This document shows, one piece after another, positions 1 through 6,349 of a stretch of 15,614 nucleotides of DNA. Under the pieces are notes generated by a model. The model had not been told where the DNA came from and did not search any database. It saw only the letters and a list, made by a program, of their open reading frames with translations. The stretch is from NCBI GenBank assembly GCA_001917895.1, contig MNEW01000073.1:11306-26919 (forward strand), read 5' to 3'. The position numbers and the translations under genes were made by a program. Every line of letters starts with the position of its first letter. The first letter of the stretch is position 1. The DNA comes from Actinobacteria bacterium 13_1_40CM_66_12 (lineage in GTDB: Bacteria > Chloroflexota > Dormibacteria > Dormibacterales > Dormibacteraceae).

Positions 1-12
1 TAGAGCCGGCCG

Positions 13-1431
13 CTAGCCGCCTCCGCCCGGACCTTCCAGACCAGGTTTGGTCATCTTGCCGAGGTCGAGGACCTTGTTCAAGGCCGTCTCGGACACGCCG
101 CGCGCGCGCGCCAGCTCGCGGATCGATCGGCCTGTGCGGATCGACTCCTTGGCGATCTTGGCCGCTTCGTCGTAGCCGATCAGCGGATTGAGCGCGGTCG
201 CCAGCATCGGACTTCTCTCCACGAGCTCCGGTCCGCGCTCGGTCGCCTGCAGCCCTTCGACGCAGCGCTCGCGGAAATTGCGAGCCGACGCCGCCAGCAA
301 CGTGATCGATTCGAGGCCCGCCACCCCGGCGACGGGCATCATCACGTTGAGCTCGAAAAAGCTGCCCGACTGCCCGCACGTCGTGACAGTGAGGTCGTTG
401 CCCAGGACGCGGGCCACCACCATCGTCACCGACTCGACGATGACGGGGTTGACCTTGCCCGGCATGATGCTCGAACCCGGTTGGGTCTCAGGCAAGCGCA
501 GCTCGCCCAGGCCGGCGATGGGCCCACTGCCCATGAGGCGGATGTCGAAGCCGATCTTCCACAGGCTCACCGCGACCGTGCGCAGTGCGCCGTGTGCCGC
601 GACCAGGACGTCGAGGGTTGCCTGGGCGTGGAAGTGATTGCGTGTTTCGTGGATCCGCAGTCCCGTCGCCGCCGCCAGGCGGGTGCACGTCATGCGGGTG
701 TATCGCGGGTGTGAGTTCAGCCCGGTTCCCACCGCGGTCCCCCCGAGCGGAACGCTCGTCAGCTCATCCACCGCTCCGCGCGCGCGCCGGATCGATTCCT
801 CGACTTGCCCCGCATAGCCCTTGAACTCCTGACCGAGACGGATCGGCGTCGCATCCATGAGGTGGGTCCGCCCGGTTTTGATCACGGGCCAGAACTCCTT
901 GCTCTTCGCCTCCAGCGCAGCTTGCAGCTGCTGCAGCGCGGGGATCAGCTCATCGGTGATGGCGACCCCCCACGAGATTTGAATGGCGGTCGGAATCACG
1001 TCGTTCGAGGACTGGCACAGGTTCACGTGGTCGTTGGGATGGACGAGCTTGGAGCCCTGCGCGCCGCCGAGGATCTCTGTCGCGCGGCTGGCGATGACCT
1101 CGTTGGCGTTGGTGTTTGTCGACGTGCCGGAACCGGTCTGATAGACGTCGATCGGGAACTGATCGTCGTGCTTGCCGTCGACGACCTCCTGAGCCGCTTT
1201 GATGATCGCGCGAGCTTTCTTCTGCGGAAGCAGACCCAGCTCCACGTTGGTCTCGGCGGCGGCCTTCTTGATCAGACCGAGGGCGCGGATGAACCTCCGC
1301 GGGAAGGGCTGTCCCGAGATGGGAAAGTTGAGGACGGCTCGCTGCGTGGAAGCGCCGTAGTAAGCATTCGCCGGCACTTCGACCTCACCCATGGAGTCTC
1401 GCTCGATGCGCACCTTGTTGTTCGCTGCCAC
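13..1431 (-). CDS. fumC: Class II fumarate hydratase (fumarase C)
   Basis: Interconverts fumarate and L-malate in the TCA cycle as a cytosolic homotetramer, iron-independent in this class. With the GTG at 1431 the protein is 472 aa, the usual length. Visible motifs are TGSGTSTNTNANE (99-111, substrate loop), SSND (141-144), GRTHLMDA (187-194, with the catalytic-base His 190) and the lyase signature GSSIMPGKVNP (319-329) on the mobile loop with the catalytic Ser. The N-terminus VRIERDSMGEVEVP matches the start region of known FumC proteins, so the in-frame extension up to 1527 is probably not translated. GTG 1431 is preferred because a TAGAAT hexamer lies 8 bp upstream, fitting a leaderless start; GTG 1413 and ATG 1392 are alternatives, and no good Shine-Dalgarno is seen. 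It is divergent from the phosphatase gene at 1610. Aspartase and argininosuccinate lyase share the fold, but these motifs and the similarity to FumC favour fumarase. The family call is very secure; the exact start is not. Confidence 0.95.
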   Translation of the reverse strand: MAANNKVRIERDSMGEVEVPANAYYGASTQRAVLNFPISGQPFPRRFIRALGLIKKAAAETNVELGLLPQKKARAIIKAAQEVVDGKHDDQFPIDVYQTGSGTSTNTNANEVIASRATEILGGAQGSKLVHPNDHVNLCQSSNDVIPTAIQISWGVAITDELIPALQQLQAALEAKSKEFWPVIKTGRTHLMDATPIRLGQEFKGYAGQVEESIRRARGAVDELTSVPLGGTAVGTGLNSHPRYTRMTCTRLAAATGLRIHETRNHFHAQATLDVLVAAHGALRTVAVSLWKIGFDIRLMGSGPIAGLGELRLPETQPGSSIMPGKVNPVIVESVTMVVARVLGNDLTVTTCGQSGSFFELNVMMPVAGVAGLESITLLAASARNFRERCVEGLQATERGPELVERSPMLATALNPLIGYDEAAKIAKESIRTGRSIRELARARGVSETALNKVLDLGKMTKPGLEGPGGGG

Positions 1432-1439
1432 CGACGGAG

Positions 1440-1445
1440 ATTCTA
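1440..1445 (-). promoter_or_regulatory. Candidate -10 element for fumC
   Basis: On the minus strand this reads TAGAAT, a good match to the TANNNT -10 consensus. It ends 8 bp before the GTG at 1431, a spacing expected for a leaderless mRNA. No convincing -35 hexamer is seen 16-18 bp further upstream. Inferred from sequence only. Confidence 0.4.
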
Positions 1446-1559
1446 GAGTGGCCCCATATGCGGCTCGCGGCGGTCGAGAGTACGGGCGAGGCAGGCCTCG
1501 CCCGTGGGTAAAGCTGGCGACGCACATCGCCCGAGGCGTCTGGAAGGAGCATAAGTGAC

Positions 1560-1578
1560 GGCCGGAATAAATCCGGCC
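1560..1578. repeat. Perfect 7-bp inverted repeat upstream of the Ppx/GppA gene
   Basis: GGCCGGA and TCCGGCC flank an AT-only 5-base loop (ATAAA). The repeat lies in the fumC/phosphatase divergent spacer, with its right arm ending 31 bp before the ATG at 1610. It could be an operator half-site pair or a small RNA hairpin. There is no T-run after it, so it is not a classical terminator. Confidence 0.4.
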
Positions 1579-1609
1579 TATGACTCCACTGGGTTACTTT
1601 TCAATCTAA

Positions 1610-2503
1610 ATGCGTCTAGCGGCGGTCGACATCGGGAGCAACACCGTCCATATCCTGGTCGCCGACGTCGTCCGGAACAAGCTCGAGGACGTCGCCCACT
1701 ACGTCGAGATGCCCGAGCTGGGCGCCCGAGTCGCCCGCACCGGTTCCATAGGCACCAAAGGCCGCATCGCGATTCGGGCGCTGAAATCGGTCGTCGCGCG
1801 GGCCCGCAAGCATGGATACGAGCGGCTGATCGCCGGGGCCACGGCAGCAGTTCGCCAGGCCTCGGACGGCGAAGCGTTTGCGATCAAAGCCGGCGAGGCG
1901 ATCGGCGCCCCGGTGCACATCATCTCGGGACGCCGGGAGGCGGAGCTGAGCTTTCTAGGCGTGGCGAGCCGCCACGCGGCGCGCCGCGAATGGGCGATGG
2001 TCGATCTCGGCGGAGCTTCTACAGAGGTCGTGATCGGACGAGGTCACGACATGCTTCGTTCGGCGACGCTGCCCGTCGGGTCCGGCGTCCTCTCCAGCAC
2101 GTACCTGTCAGATCCGCCGCGCCCCGAGGAGCGCGCCCGGCTGCGAAAGGCCGCCCTGCGCGAGCTTGCGCACGCTCCCGACGGCGACATCGAGCGGCTC
2201 GTCGCCACGGGTGGCACCGCCTCGAACCTCCCAATCGTCCTGTCGAAGCGAAGCCCGCCGAGCGTCCTGACCACCGCCGACCTCCTGGCCTGCGAGCGCC
2301 GGCTCGACGCTCGGCGGGCCGCCGACGTGGCGCGTCACGTGGGGCTGCCGCCGAACCGGGTCAAGGCCCTTCGCGCGGGGGTCGAGGCCATGCTGCTCTT
2401 CCTGGACTGGTACGGGCTGGCGGTGCTCCAGATAAGCCACGAGGGGCTCCGCCACGGGATGCTATTGGCGTACTTGGAACGTGGCGAAGATTGGTGGCGC
2501 TAG
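1610..2503 (+). CDS. Ppx/GppA-family phosphatase (exopolyphosphatase-like)
   Basis: Member of the actin/ASKHA-fold Ppx/GppA family, which releases phosphate from polyphosphate ends or hydrolyses pppGpp to ppGpp. The first phosphate loop is DIGSNTVHILVAD (7-19). ISGRREAEL (105-113) holds the expected catalytic Glu 110, the second phosphate loop is VDLGGASTEV (131-140), the adenosine-type motif is ATGGTASNL (199-207), and the C-terminal ISHEGLRHGML (275-285) is family-typical. At 297 aa it is the short single-module form and lacks the HD-like C-terminal domain of the ~510-aa E. coli Ppx. The start is fixed by an in-frame TAA immediately before the ATG. There is no clear Shine-Dalgarno. The cation transporter follows 37 bp downstream and probably shares the transcript. 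Whether polyphosphate or pppGpp is preferred cannot be read from the sequence. Confidence 0.92.
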   Translation: MRLAAVDIGSNTVHILVADVVRNKLEDVAHYVEMPELGARVARTGSIGTKGRIAIRALKSVVARARKHGYERLIAGATAAVRQASDGEAFAIKAGEAIGAPVHIISGRREAELSFLGVASRHAARREWAMVDLGGASTEVVIGRGHDMLRSATLPVGSGVLSSTYLSDPPRPEERARLRKAALRELAHAPDGDIERLVATGGTASNLPIVLSKRSPPSVLTTADLLACERRLDARRAADVARHVGLPPNRVKALRAGVEAMLLFLDWYGLAVLQISHEGLRHGMLLAYLERGEDWWR

Positions 2504-2529
2504 ACCGTTAAGCGGTTTGGCCGGTGGGT

Positions 2530-2533
2530 AGGA
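2530..2533 (+). promoter_or_regulatory. Ribosome binding site of the CDF transporter
   Basis: AGGA lies 7 bp upstream of the ATG at 2541. It supports that ATG over the second Met codon three residues later. Confidence 0.55.
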
Positions 2534-2540
2534 TGAATTC

Positions 2541-3524
2541 ATGGAGCGAATGACCGACCAGGGAGCGACCCTGAAGAGGGCGCTGGCGCTGACCTGCGTC
2601 ATCCTGGCGGTCGAGTTCGCCGGAGGCGTCGTTTCGCACTCCCTGGCACTGCTTTCCGACGCCGGGCACGTGCTCACCGATGTGTTCGCGTTGGGACTGG
2701 CCTGGTTCGCCATCGAGCAGGCCAAACGGCCCGCCGACCGACGCCGGAGCTACGGCTACCAGCGGGTCAGCATCCTCGCAGCGCTCGTGAACTCCGTGAC
2801 GCTGGTCGTGATCGTGATCGCCATCGCGATCGAGGCCGTTCGCAGGTTCGCGAACCCTGAGCCCGTTCAGGGCGTGGTCGTCATCGCCTCAGCCCTGGTC
2901 GCCATCGTCATCAACGCCTATGTCGTGTTCGGCCTGCGGGGTCATGGCAAGAACCTGAACATCCGCGCGGCGCTGCTGCACGTAACCGGCGACATCGGAG
3001 CATCCGCCGGCGTGGTCGTGGCGGGCGCGATCATCTTGCTGACCGGCTGGCTGTACATAGACCCGATCCTTTCCCTGGGCATCGCCGCGCTCATCGCCTA
3101 TGGCGCGTGGCGGATCGTGCGTGAGACCGTCAACCTGCTGCTCGAGGGCACGCCCAGCGAGGTCAACCTCAGCGAGGTGACGAACGAGATCGCGAACACG
3201 GAACATGTGATCAGCTCGCACGACCTGCATGTCTGGGCGCTGTCGTCAGAGGAGATGGCGCTCAGCGTTCACGTCGTGCTCGAGGAGTGTCCGCTGGGCG
3301 ATGCCGAGCATGTTGTGCGCGACCTCGAGACTCGGCTGTGCAGCCGCTTCGACATCGGGCATTCGACCATCCAGGTCGAGAGCTGCCATCCCTGTGGCGA
3401 GATCCATCACGGCGCCGGCGAGCACAACCATCCGCACGAGCACGTGCTGATGACGAGCTCTAGCCCATCGGGCGGGCGGGCAATGCCTCCTCACGCTGCA
3501 GGATCCGCCTGGCGAGGGCGATAG
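2541..3524 (+). CDS. Cation diffusion facilitator (CDF) family zinc/heavy-metal transporter
   Basis: Inner-membrane metal/proton antiporter that probably exports Zn2+ (or Co/Cd), CzcD/ZitB/ZnT type. Six hydrophobic segments are visible at about 11-31, 36-58, 78-100, 110-132, 148-170 and 173-193. The transport site has His 43 and Asp 47 in TM2 (SDAGHVLTD) and His 147 and Asp 151 in TM5 (HVTGD), the HDHD set of zinc transporters. A cytoplasmic ferredoxin-like domain follows (about 205-280, including HDLHVWALSS), then a His/Cys-rich tail (SCHPCGEIHHGAGEHNHPHEH, 281-301), a likely metal sensor. The last ~25 residues are unlike the family and lie antisense to the end of the convergent gene, giving a 65-bp 3' overlap. 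It is likely co-transcribed with the upstream phosphatase. The family call is firm; the metal is inferred. Confidence 0.93.
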   Translation: MERMTDQGATLKRALALTCVILAVEFAGGVVSHSLALLSDAGHVLTDVFALGLAWFAIEQAKRPADRRRSYGYQRVSILAALVNSVTLVVIVIAIAIEAVRRFANPEPVQGVVVIASALVAIVINAYVVFGLRGHGKNLNIRAALLHVTGDIGASAGVVVAGAIILLTGWLYIDPILSLGIAALIAYGAWRIVRETVNLLLEGTPSEVNLSEVTNEIANTEHVISSHDLHVWALSSEEMALSVHVVLEECPLGDAEHVVRDLETRLCSRFDIGHSTIQVESCHPCGEIHHGAGEHNHPHEHVLMTSSSPSGGRAMPPHAAGSAWRGR

Positions 3525-5151
3525 CCGCCGCATACGTCGAGTCCATCCCGCGGTACCTGAGGCCTCGCGCGCCCAGAGTGCGCGCTTGCGTGTACGGCGT
3601 GTCCGACGCGTAGAAGACGATGCCCAGGTCGAAGCCCAGCTTGGCCATGTTCACGCTCTCACCGAGCGGATAACGATCAGGCTGATTGATCTCGAAACAA
3701 GCATCGAGATACGGGCCGGCCTCCAGCTCCACGACCGTGTACCGGCCCTGGTAGTACATGTCGAGGTAGTCGCGGTTCTGCAGGAACGTTCCGCGCACGG
3801 CGACCGCGCGCTGGTTGTCCAGCGCCGAGCCGTAGACGAGATTGGGCTGCACGTCTGCTGCCGCGATGCAGTTGTCCAGCCAGTAGGTGTTGCCCGAATG
3901 CTCGTTGTGGACCGCGTTGGGGATCATCACGTCGCCGACCTCGGCGTTCAGGGTTGCCGCCTTGCCCAGGACGTAGACACCCGCGACCCATGCACTGTGC
4001 TCGGCAACTTGCCTGAGGATGTGGTAGGCGGCCAGACCCAGCGGGTAGTCGACGTTGACGATGCACGCATTCGACGCTCGCAGCTTCGCCTCGTCGACCG
4101 GACCGACGCGAGGATCGATCGCGGCAGGGTCGAGCTGCGAGATCTTGAAGACCTGGGCCGCTGAGTCGACGCCCGTACCGCGCGCCGGTATGTGTCGGAT
4201 GCCGTTCGCCGTCTCGATCTCCGCTCGGCGGGCGCGCAAGCGGCTGCGATCCGGATGAAGGTCGAACAGCTGACGCGCTCCGTAGTAGAGCCAGTTGTAT
4301 CGGGAGGCGCGGCTGTGGCCGGCCTCGAGCTTGCGGCGCTCGTCGTTGAGGTCGGGATCGTTGACTCGAACGAAGTCGAGGATGTCCTGCTCGAATTCGC
4401 GCGCGACCCCTGTCAGGACGTTGACGAGGCTGTGCGTGTTCGAGGACACGAAGTAGATCGGCGCCTCGCGGAGGCCCATCTCATCCATCGCGGACTCGAT
4501 AGGCTGCCACCACCGACTCGCGTTTCGCGCATAGCCGAGATGGCTGCCGCCGATCAGCCGGATGACGATCCGGCACTCGTCTCGCTTGATCGCCGCCAGG
4601 TTCGCGTCAAAATCGTCGCCCCACGCCTGGCGGAGCCTTTCCCAGTCGCCTTCGCCTGCTCCCGATGCTCGTCGCGCGTCGTTGTCGTTCAGGGGGACGT
4701 CCTGCAGCACGCCGTGCAGCTTGTTCCACTCGATCTGGTACGCGACGAGGGTGGGCACGAGGTCGTCGATGTCGGACGGGGAGGCGATGAGGACGGCGAG
4801 GGTGTCGCCACTGTGGTACCAGCGGCGGCGGCGGGCCGGCGCTTTGACGGCCTGCCAGCTGAGGATGTCTGCGCCGAACACCGCTCGAAAGCCCTGCGGG
4901 CTCTGACCCATGAGCACACGCCGGCAGCGAACGATCGCGCTCGGAAGGCGTCGTACCGCGTAGAGGAGGGCGCCCATGTCGACCTGGGGCTCGGCCGCGA
5001 GGGGGTGGAGAACCGAAGCCATTGAGAGGTGGGCGTGGACGAGGGAGTCGATCTTGATGTCGCCTGAGCTCTGGAGCATGGTCGTGTAGGTCCGGACGTA
5101 CAGCTCGACCGCCTGTCTCCCGGTCCAGCCGGCTAGTGGAGGCGTTTCCAT
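3460..5151 (-). CDS. 563-aa protein of unknown function with nucleoside-phosphorylase-like C-terminal half
   Basis: I do not recognise an assigned function; the layout resembles a conserved uncharacterised family (possibly DUF6909, from memory). The N-terminal ~340 residues are soluble, with no signal peptide or membrane segment. They include an Arg-rich patch (105-110), a segment that reads like an alpha/beta core (CRIVIRLIGGSHLGYARN, 193-210) and PIYFVSSNTHSLVNVLTG (231-248). The C-terminal part (about 360-550) resembles the PNP/UDP phosphorylase fold: a glycine-rich GVYVLGKAATLNAEVGDVMI (391-410) just before a P-N-A-V strand end, VVELEAGPYLDA (473-484) in the place of the family's methionine-glutamate sugar-binding motif, and FYASDTPY (513-520) where the base-binding Asp would be. 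The ATG at 5151 is preceded 6 bp upstream by TAGACT, suggesting a leaderless transcript. The gene is divergent from the exported-protein gene at 5225 and converges on the CDF gene. The ORF is real; the phosphorylase relation is inference. Confidence 0.85.
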   Translation of the reverse strand: METPPLAGWTGRQAVELYVRTYTTMLQSSGDIKIDSLVHAHLSMASVLHPLAAEPQVDMGALLYAVRRLPSAIVRCRRVLMGQSPQGFRAVFGADILSWQAVKAPARRRRWYHSGDTLAVLIASPSDIDDLVPTLVAYQIEWNKLHGVLQDVPLNDNDARRASGAGEGDWERLRQAWGDDFDANLAAIKRDECRIVIRLIGGSHLGYARNASRWWQPIESAMDEMGLREAPIYFVSSNTHSLVNVLTGVAREFEQDILDFVRVNDPDLNDERRKLEAGHSRASRYNWLYYGARQLFDLHPDRSRLRARRAEIETANGIRHIPARGTGVDSAAQVFKISQLDPAAIDPRVGPVDEAKLRASNACIVNVDYPLGLAAYHILRQVAEHSAWVAGVYVLGKAATLNAEVGDVMIPNAVHNEHSGNTYWLDNCIAAADVQPNLVYGSALDNQRAVAVRGTFLQNRDYLDMYYQGRYTVVELEAGPYLDACFEINQPDRYPLGESVNMAKLGFDLGIVFYASDTPYTQARTLGARGLRYRGMDSTYAAAIALARRILQREEALPARPMG

Positions 5152-5157
5152 CGCCTG

Positions 5158-5163
5158 AGTCTA
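5158..5163 (-). promoter_or_regulatory. Candidate -10 element for the 563-aa gene
   Basis: The minus strand reads TAGACT, ending 6 bp before the ATG at 5151. This fits a TANNNT -10 box with a transcript starting at or next to the start codon. No clear -35 is seen. The 73-bp spacer 5152-5224 must also carry the promoter of the divergent gene. Confidence 0.4.
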
Positions 5164-5224
5164 GTTACAAAACCTTTACGCCTTCGGGTGGACGTAGGGG
5201 GCCGATTCGAGGTCTGATTGAGGG

Positions 5225-5980
5225 GTGATCAAAAGCATCGCCACGTTCCGACACGTTCGCGTCATTCGCGTTTTTGGGCTTGCGGCCGGCGCCGTCGCCG
5301 TCGCCGCCGGTGCGGTCTGGATGACCGCGTCGGCCGCCGGGCTCACCGTCGGCTTCCACTCCGGCGCGACTCCCTCCTCCCAAACCTCCAGCGCGACGGT
5401 GGCCAACGTGGACCAGCAGACCGGCAAGGCCTCGGCCGTGTGCAAGGACTTTGTCTCGCATTTCGCGTCAGACCTCGGCAGCACCCAGGCCACGGTCGAC
5501 GCGGCGTTCCAGAAGGCCGTCGGCCAGACGCTGGACGACGAGGTCAAGAACGGCGATATCACCCAGGCCCAGGCGGACGCGATCAAGAAGAAGGTCGCGG
5601 GCCAGGCTCCTTGCGCGCTGCTGCCGTCCGCCCCGAAGGCCCCGAGGTCGGACCTCGGCGCTTACAAGGAGGCCCTGCTCGGCGCTGCAGCTTCGGCGCT
5701 TGGGATCACCGATCAGCAGCTCACGGCCGATCTGGCGCAGGGAATGACGCTGTCGCAGATCGCCGCGGCCCAGAACCCGCCGGTGACCGAAGCGCAGTTC
5801 CGCGACCGGCTCATTGCCAAGCTGACGCCGCTGCTGGACGCGGCGGTCACGAAGAAGCAGTTGACGCAGGCGCAGGAGCAGGCGATCATCCAGCAGCTCA
5901 AGACCGGGCCCATCCCGTTCTGGAGCAAGCCCATGCCCGCGCCCAAGAAACCCGTCGCCGCGAGCCCCGCCGCTACCTAG
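5225..5980 (+). CDS. Small exported protein with helical Q/A-rich repeats, function unknown
   Basis: A 251-aa protein with an N-terminal positively charged stretch and a hydrophobic segment (about 14-38, ending TASAAG). This is a Sec signal peptide or membrane anchor with a plausible cleavage after Ala 38. The mature part is helical and contains two similar modules, GDITQAQADAIKKKV (110-124) and KKQLTQAQEQAIIQQL (210-225), each after a predicted helix. A third segment (LGITDQQLTADLAQGMTLSQ, 159-178) has the form of the short 'G-(I/V)-x-x-x-x-L-x-x-x-L-x-x-G-x-S/T-L' repeat common in secreted actinobacterial proteins. Two Cys (73, 130) could form a disulfide. The C-terminus is Pro/Ala/Lys-rich (cell-wall-like linker). 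The start is GTG with GAGG just upstream, rather close. It ends 4 bp into the convergent 122-aa gene. No enzymatic motif is visible. Confidence 0.75.
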   Translation: MIKSIATFRHVRVIRVFGLAAGAVAVAAGAVWMTASAAGLTVGFHSGATPSSQTSSATVANVDQQTGKASAVCKDFVSHFASDLGSTQATVDAAFQKAVGQTLDDEVKNGDITQAQADAIKKKVAGQAPCALLPSAPKAPRSDLGAYKEALLGAAASALGITDQQLTADLAQGMTLSQIAAAQNPPVTEAQFRDRLIAKLTPLLDAAVTKKQLTQAQEQAIIQQLKTGPIPFWSKPMPAPKKPVAASPAAT

Positions 5981-6345
5981 CCGCCTAAACCTTCCTCAGG
6001 TGGGGCGCCGAGCCGGCGCATGAGCTCTTCGAGGAGCTGACGAGTCTCCGGGTCTGACATCAGGCGCTGCTGCATCTCCTCGGCCGAGCGGCGGATCTCC
6101 GGATCGGAAAGCAGGCGCTCGGACATGGCCTCGAAACGGGTCGCCATGTCCTTCATCGAGGCTTCCTGGGCGACCTGCAGGAGGATGGGTTGGCTCGCGG
6201 CGGCGACCACCGCCTCAGCCTGGACCCTGATCATCTCGATGCCTTTGCAGCCGAGGCATTCGCCCTTGAGGCCGCAGTGACACAGCTGCGGGCGCAGGCG
6301 GTCGAGCGCGGCGTGAAGCTCAGACATGTCAGCGGGGCCGGCCAT
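5977..6345 (-). CDS. 122-aa CxC-x5-CxxC protein with DP repeats, unknown function
   Basis: Not recognised. Cys 22, 24, 30 and 33 (LCHCGLKGECLGCKG) form a tight CxC-x5-CxxC cluster suitable for Zn or an Fe-S centre, although the loop could instead be redox-active. The rest is predicted all-helical. Its second half contains a tandem repeat: ERLLSDPEIRRSAEEMQ (76-92) and QRLMSDPETRQLLEELM (93-109), 17 residues apart with the shared core RL(L/M)SDPE(I/T)R. No signal peptide or membrane segment is seen. The ATG at 6345 lies 4 bp after the acyl-CoA synthetase stop, with GAAGG directly before it, so the two are almost certainly translationally coupled; Met 7 is an alternative start. This linkage suggests a role next to fatty-acid activation, but that is only context. 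Confidence 0.75.
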   Translation of the reverse strand: MAGPADMSELHAALDRLRPQLCHCGLKGECLGCKGIEMIRVQAEAVVAAASQPILLQVAQEASMKDMATRFEAMSERLLSDPEIRRSAEEMQQRLMSDPETRQLLEELMRRLGAPPEEGLGG

Positions 6346-6349
6346 GCCT

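Noticed and set aside
1555..2511. Open frame starting GTG with AAGGAG five bases upstream, overlapping the phosphatase gene
   Set aside because: The protein is Arg/Pro/Gly-rich and frame-shadow-like, whereas the overlapping frame from 1610 carries every Ppx/GppA motif. The Shine-Dalgarno-like sequence is probably coincidental.
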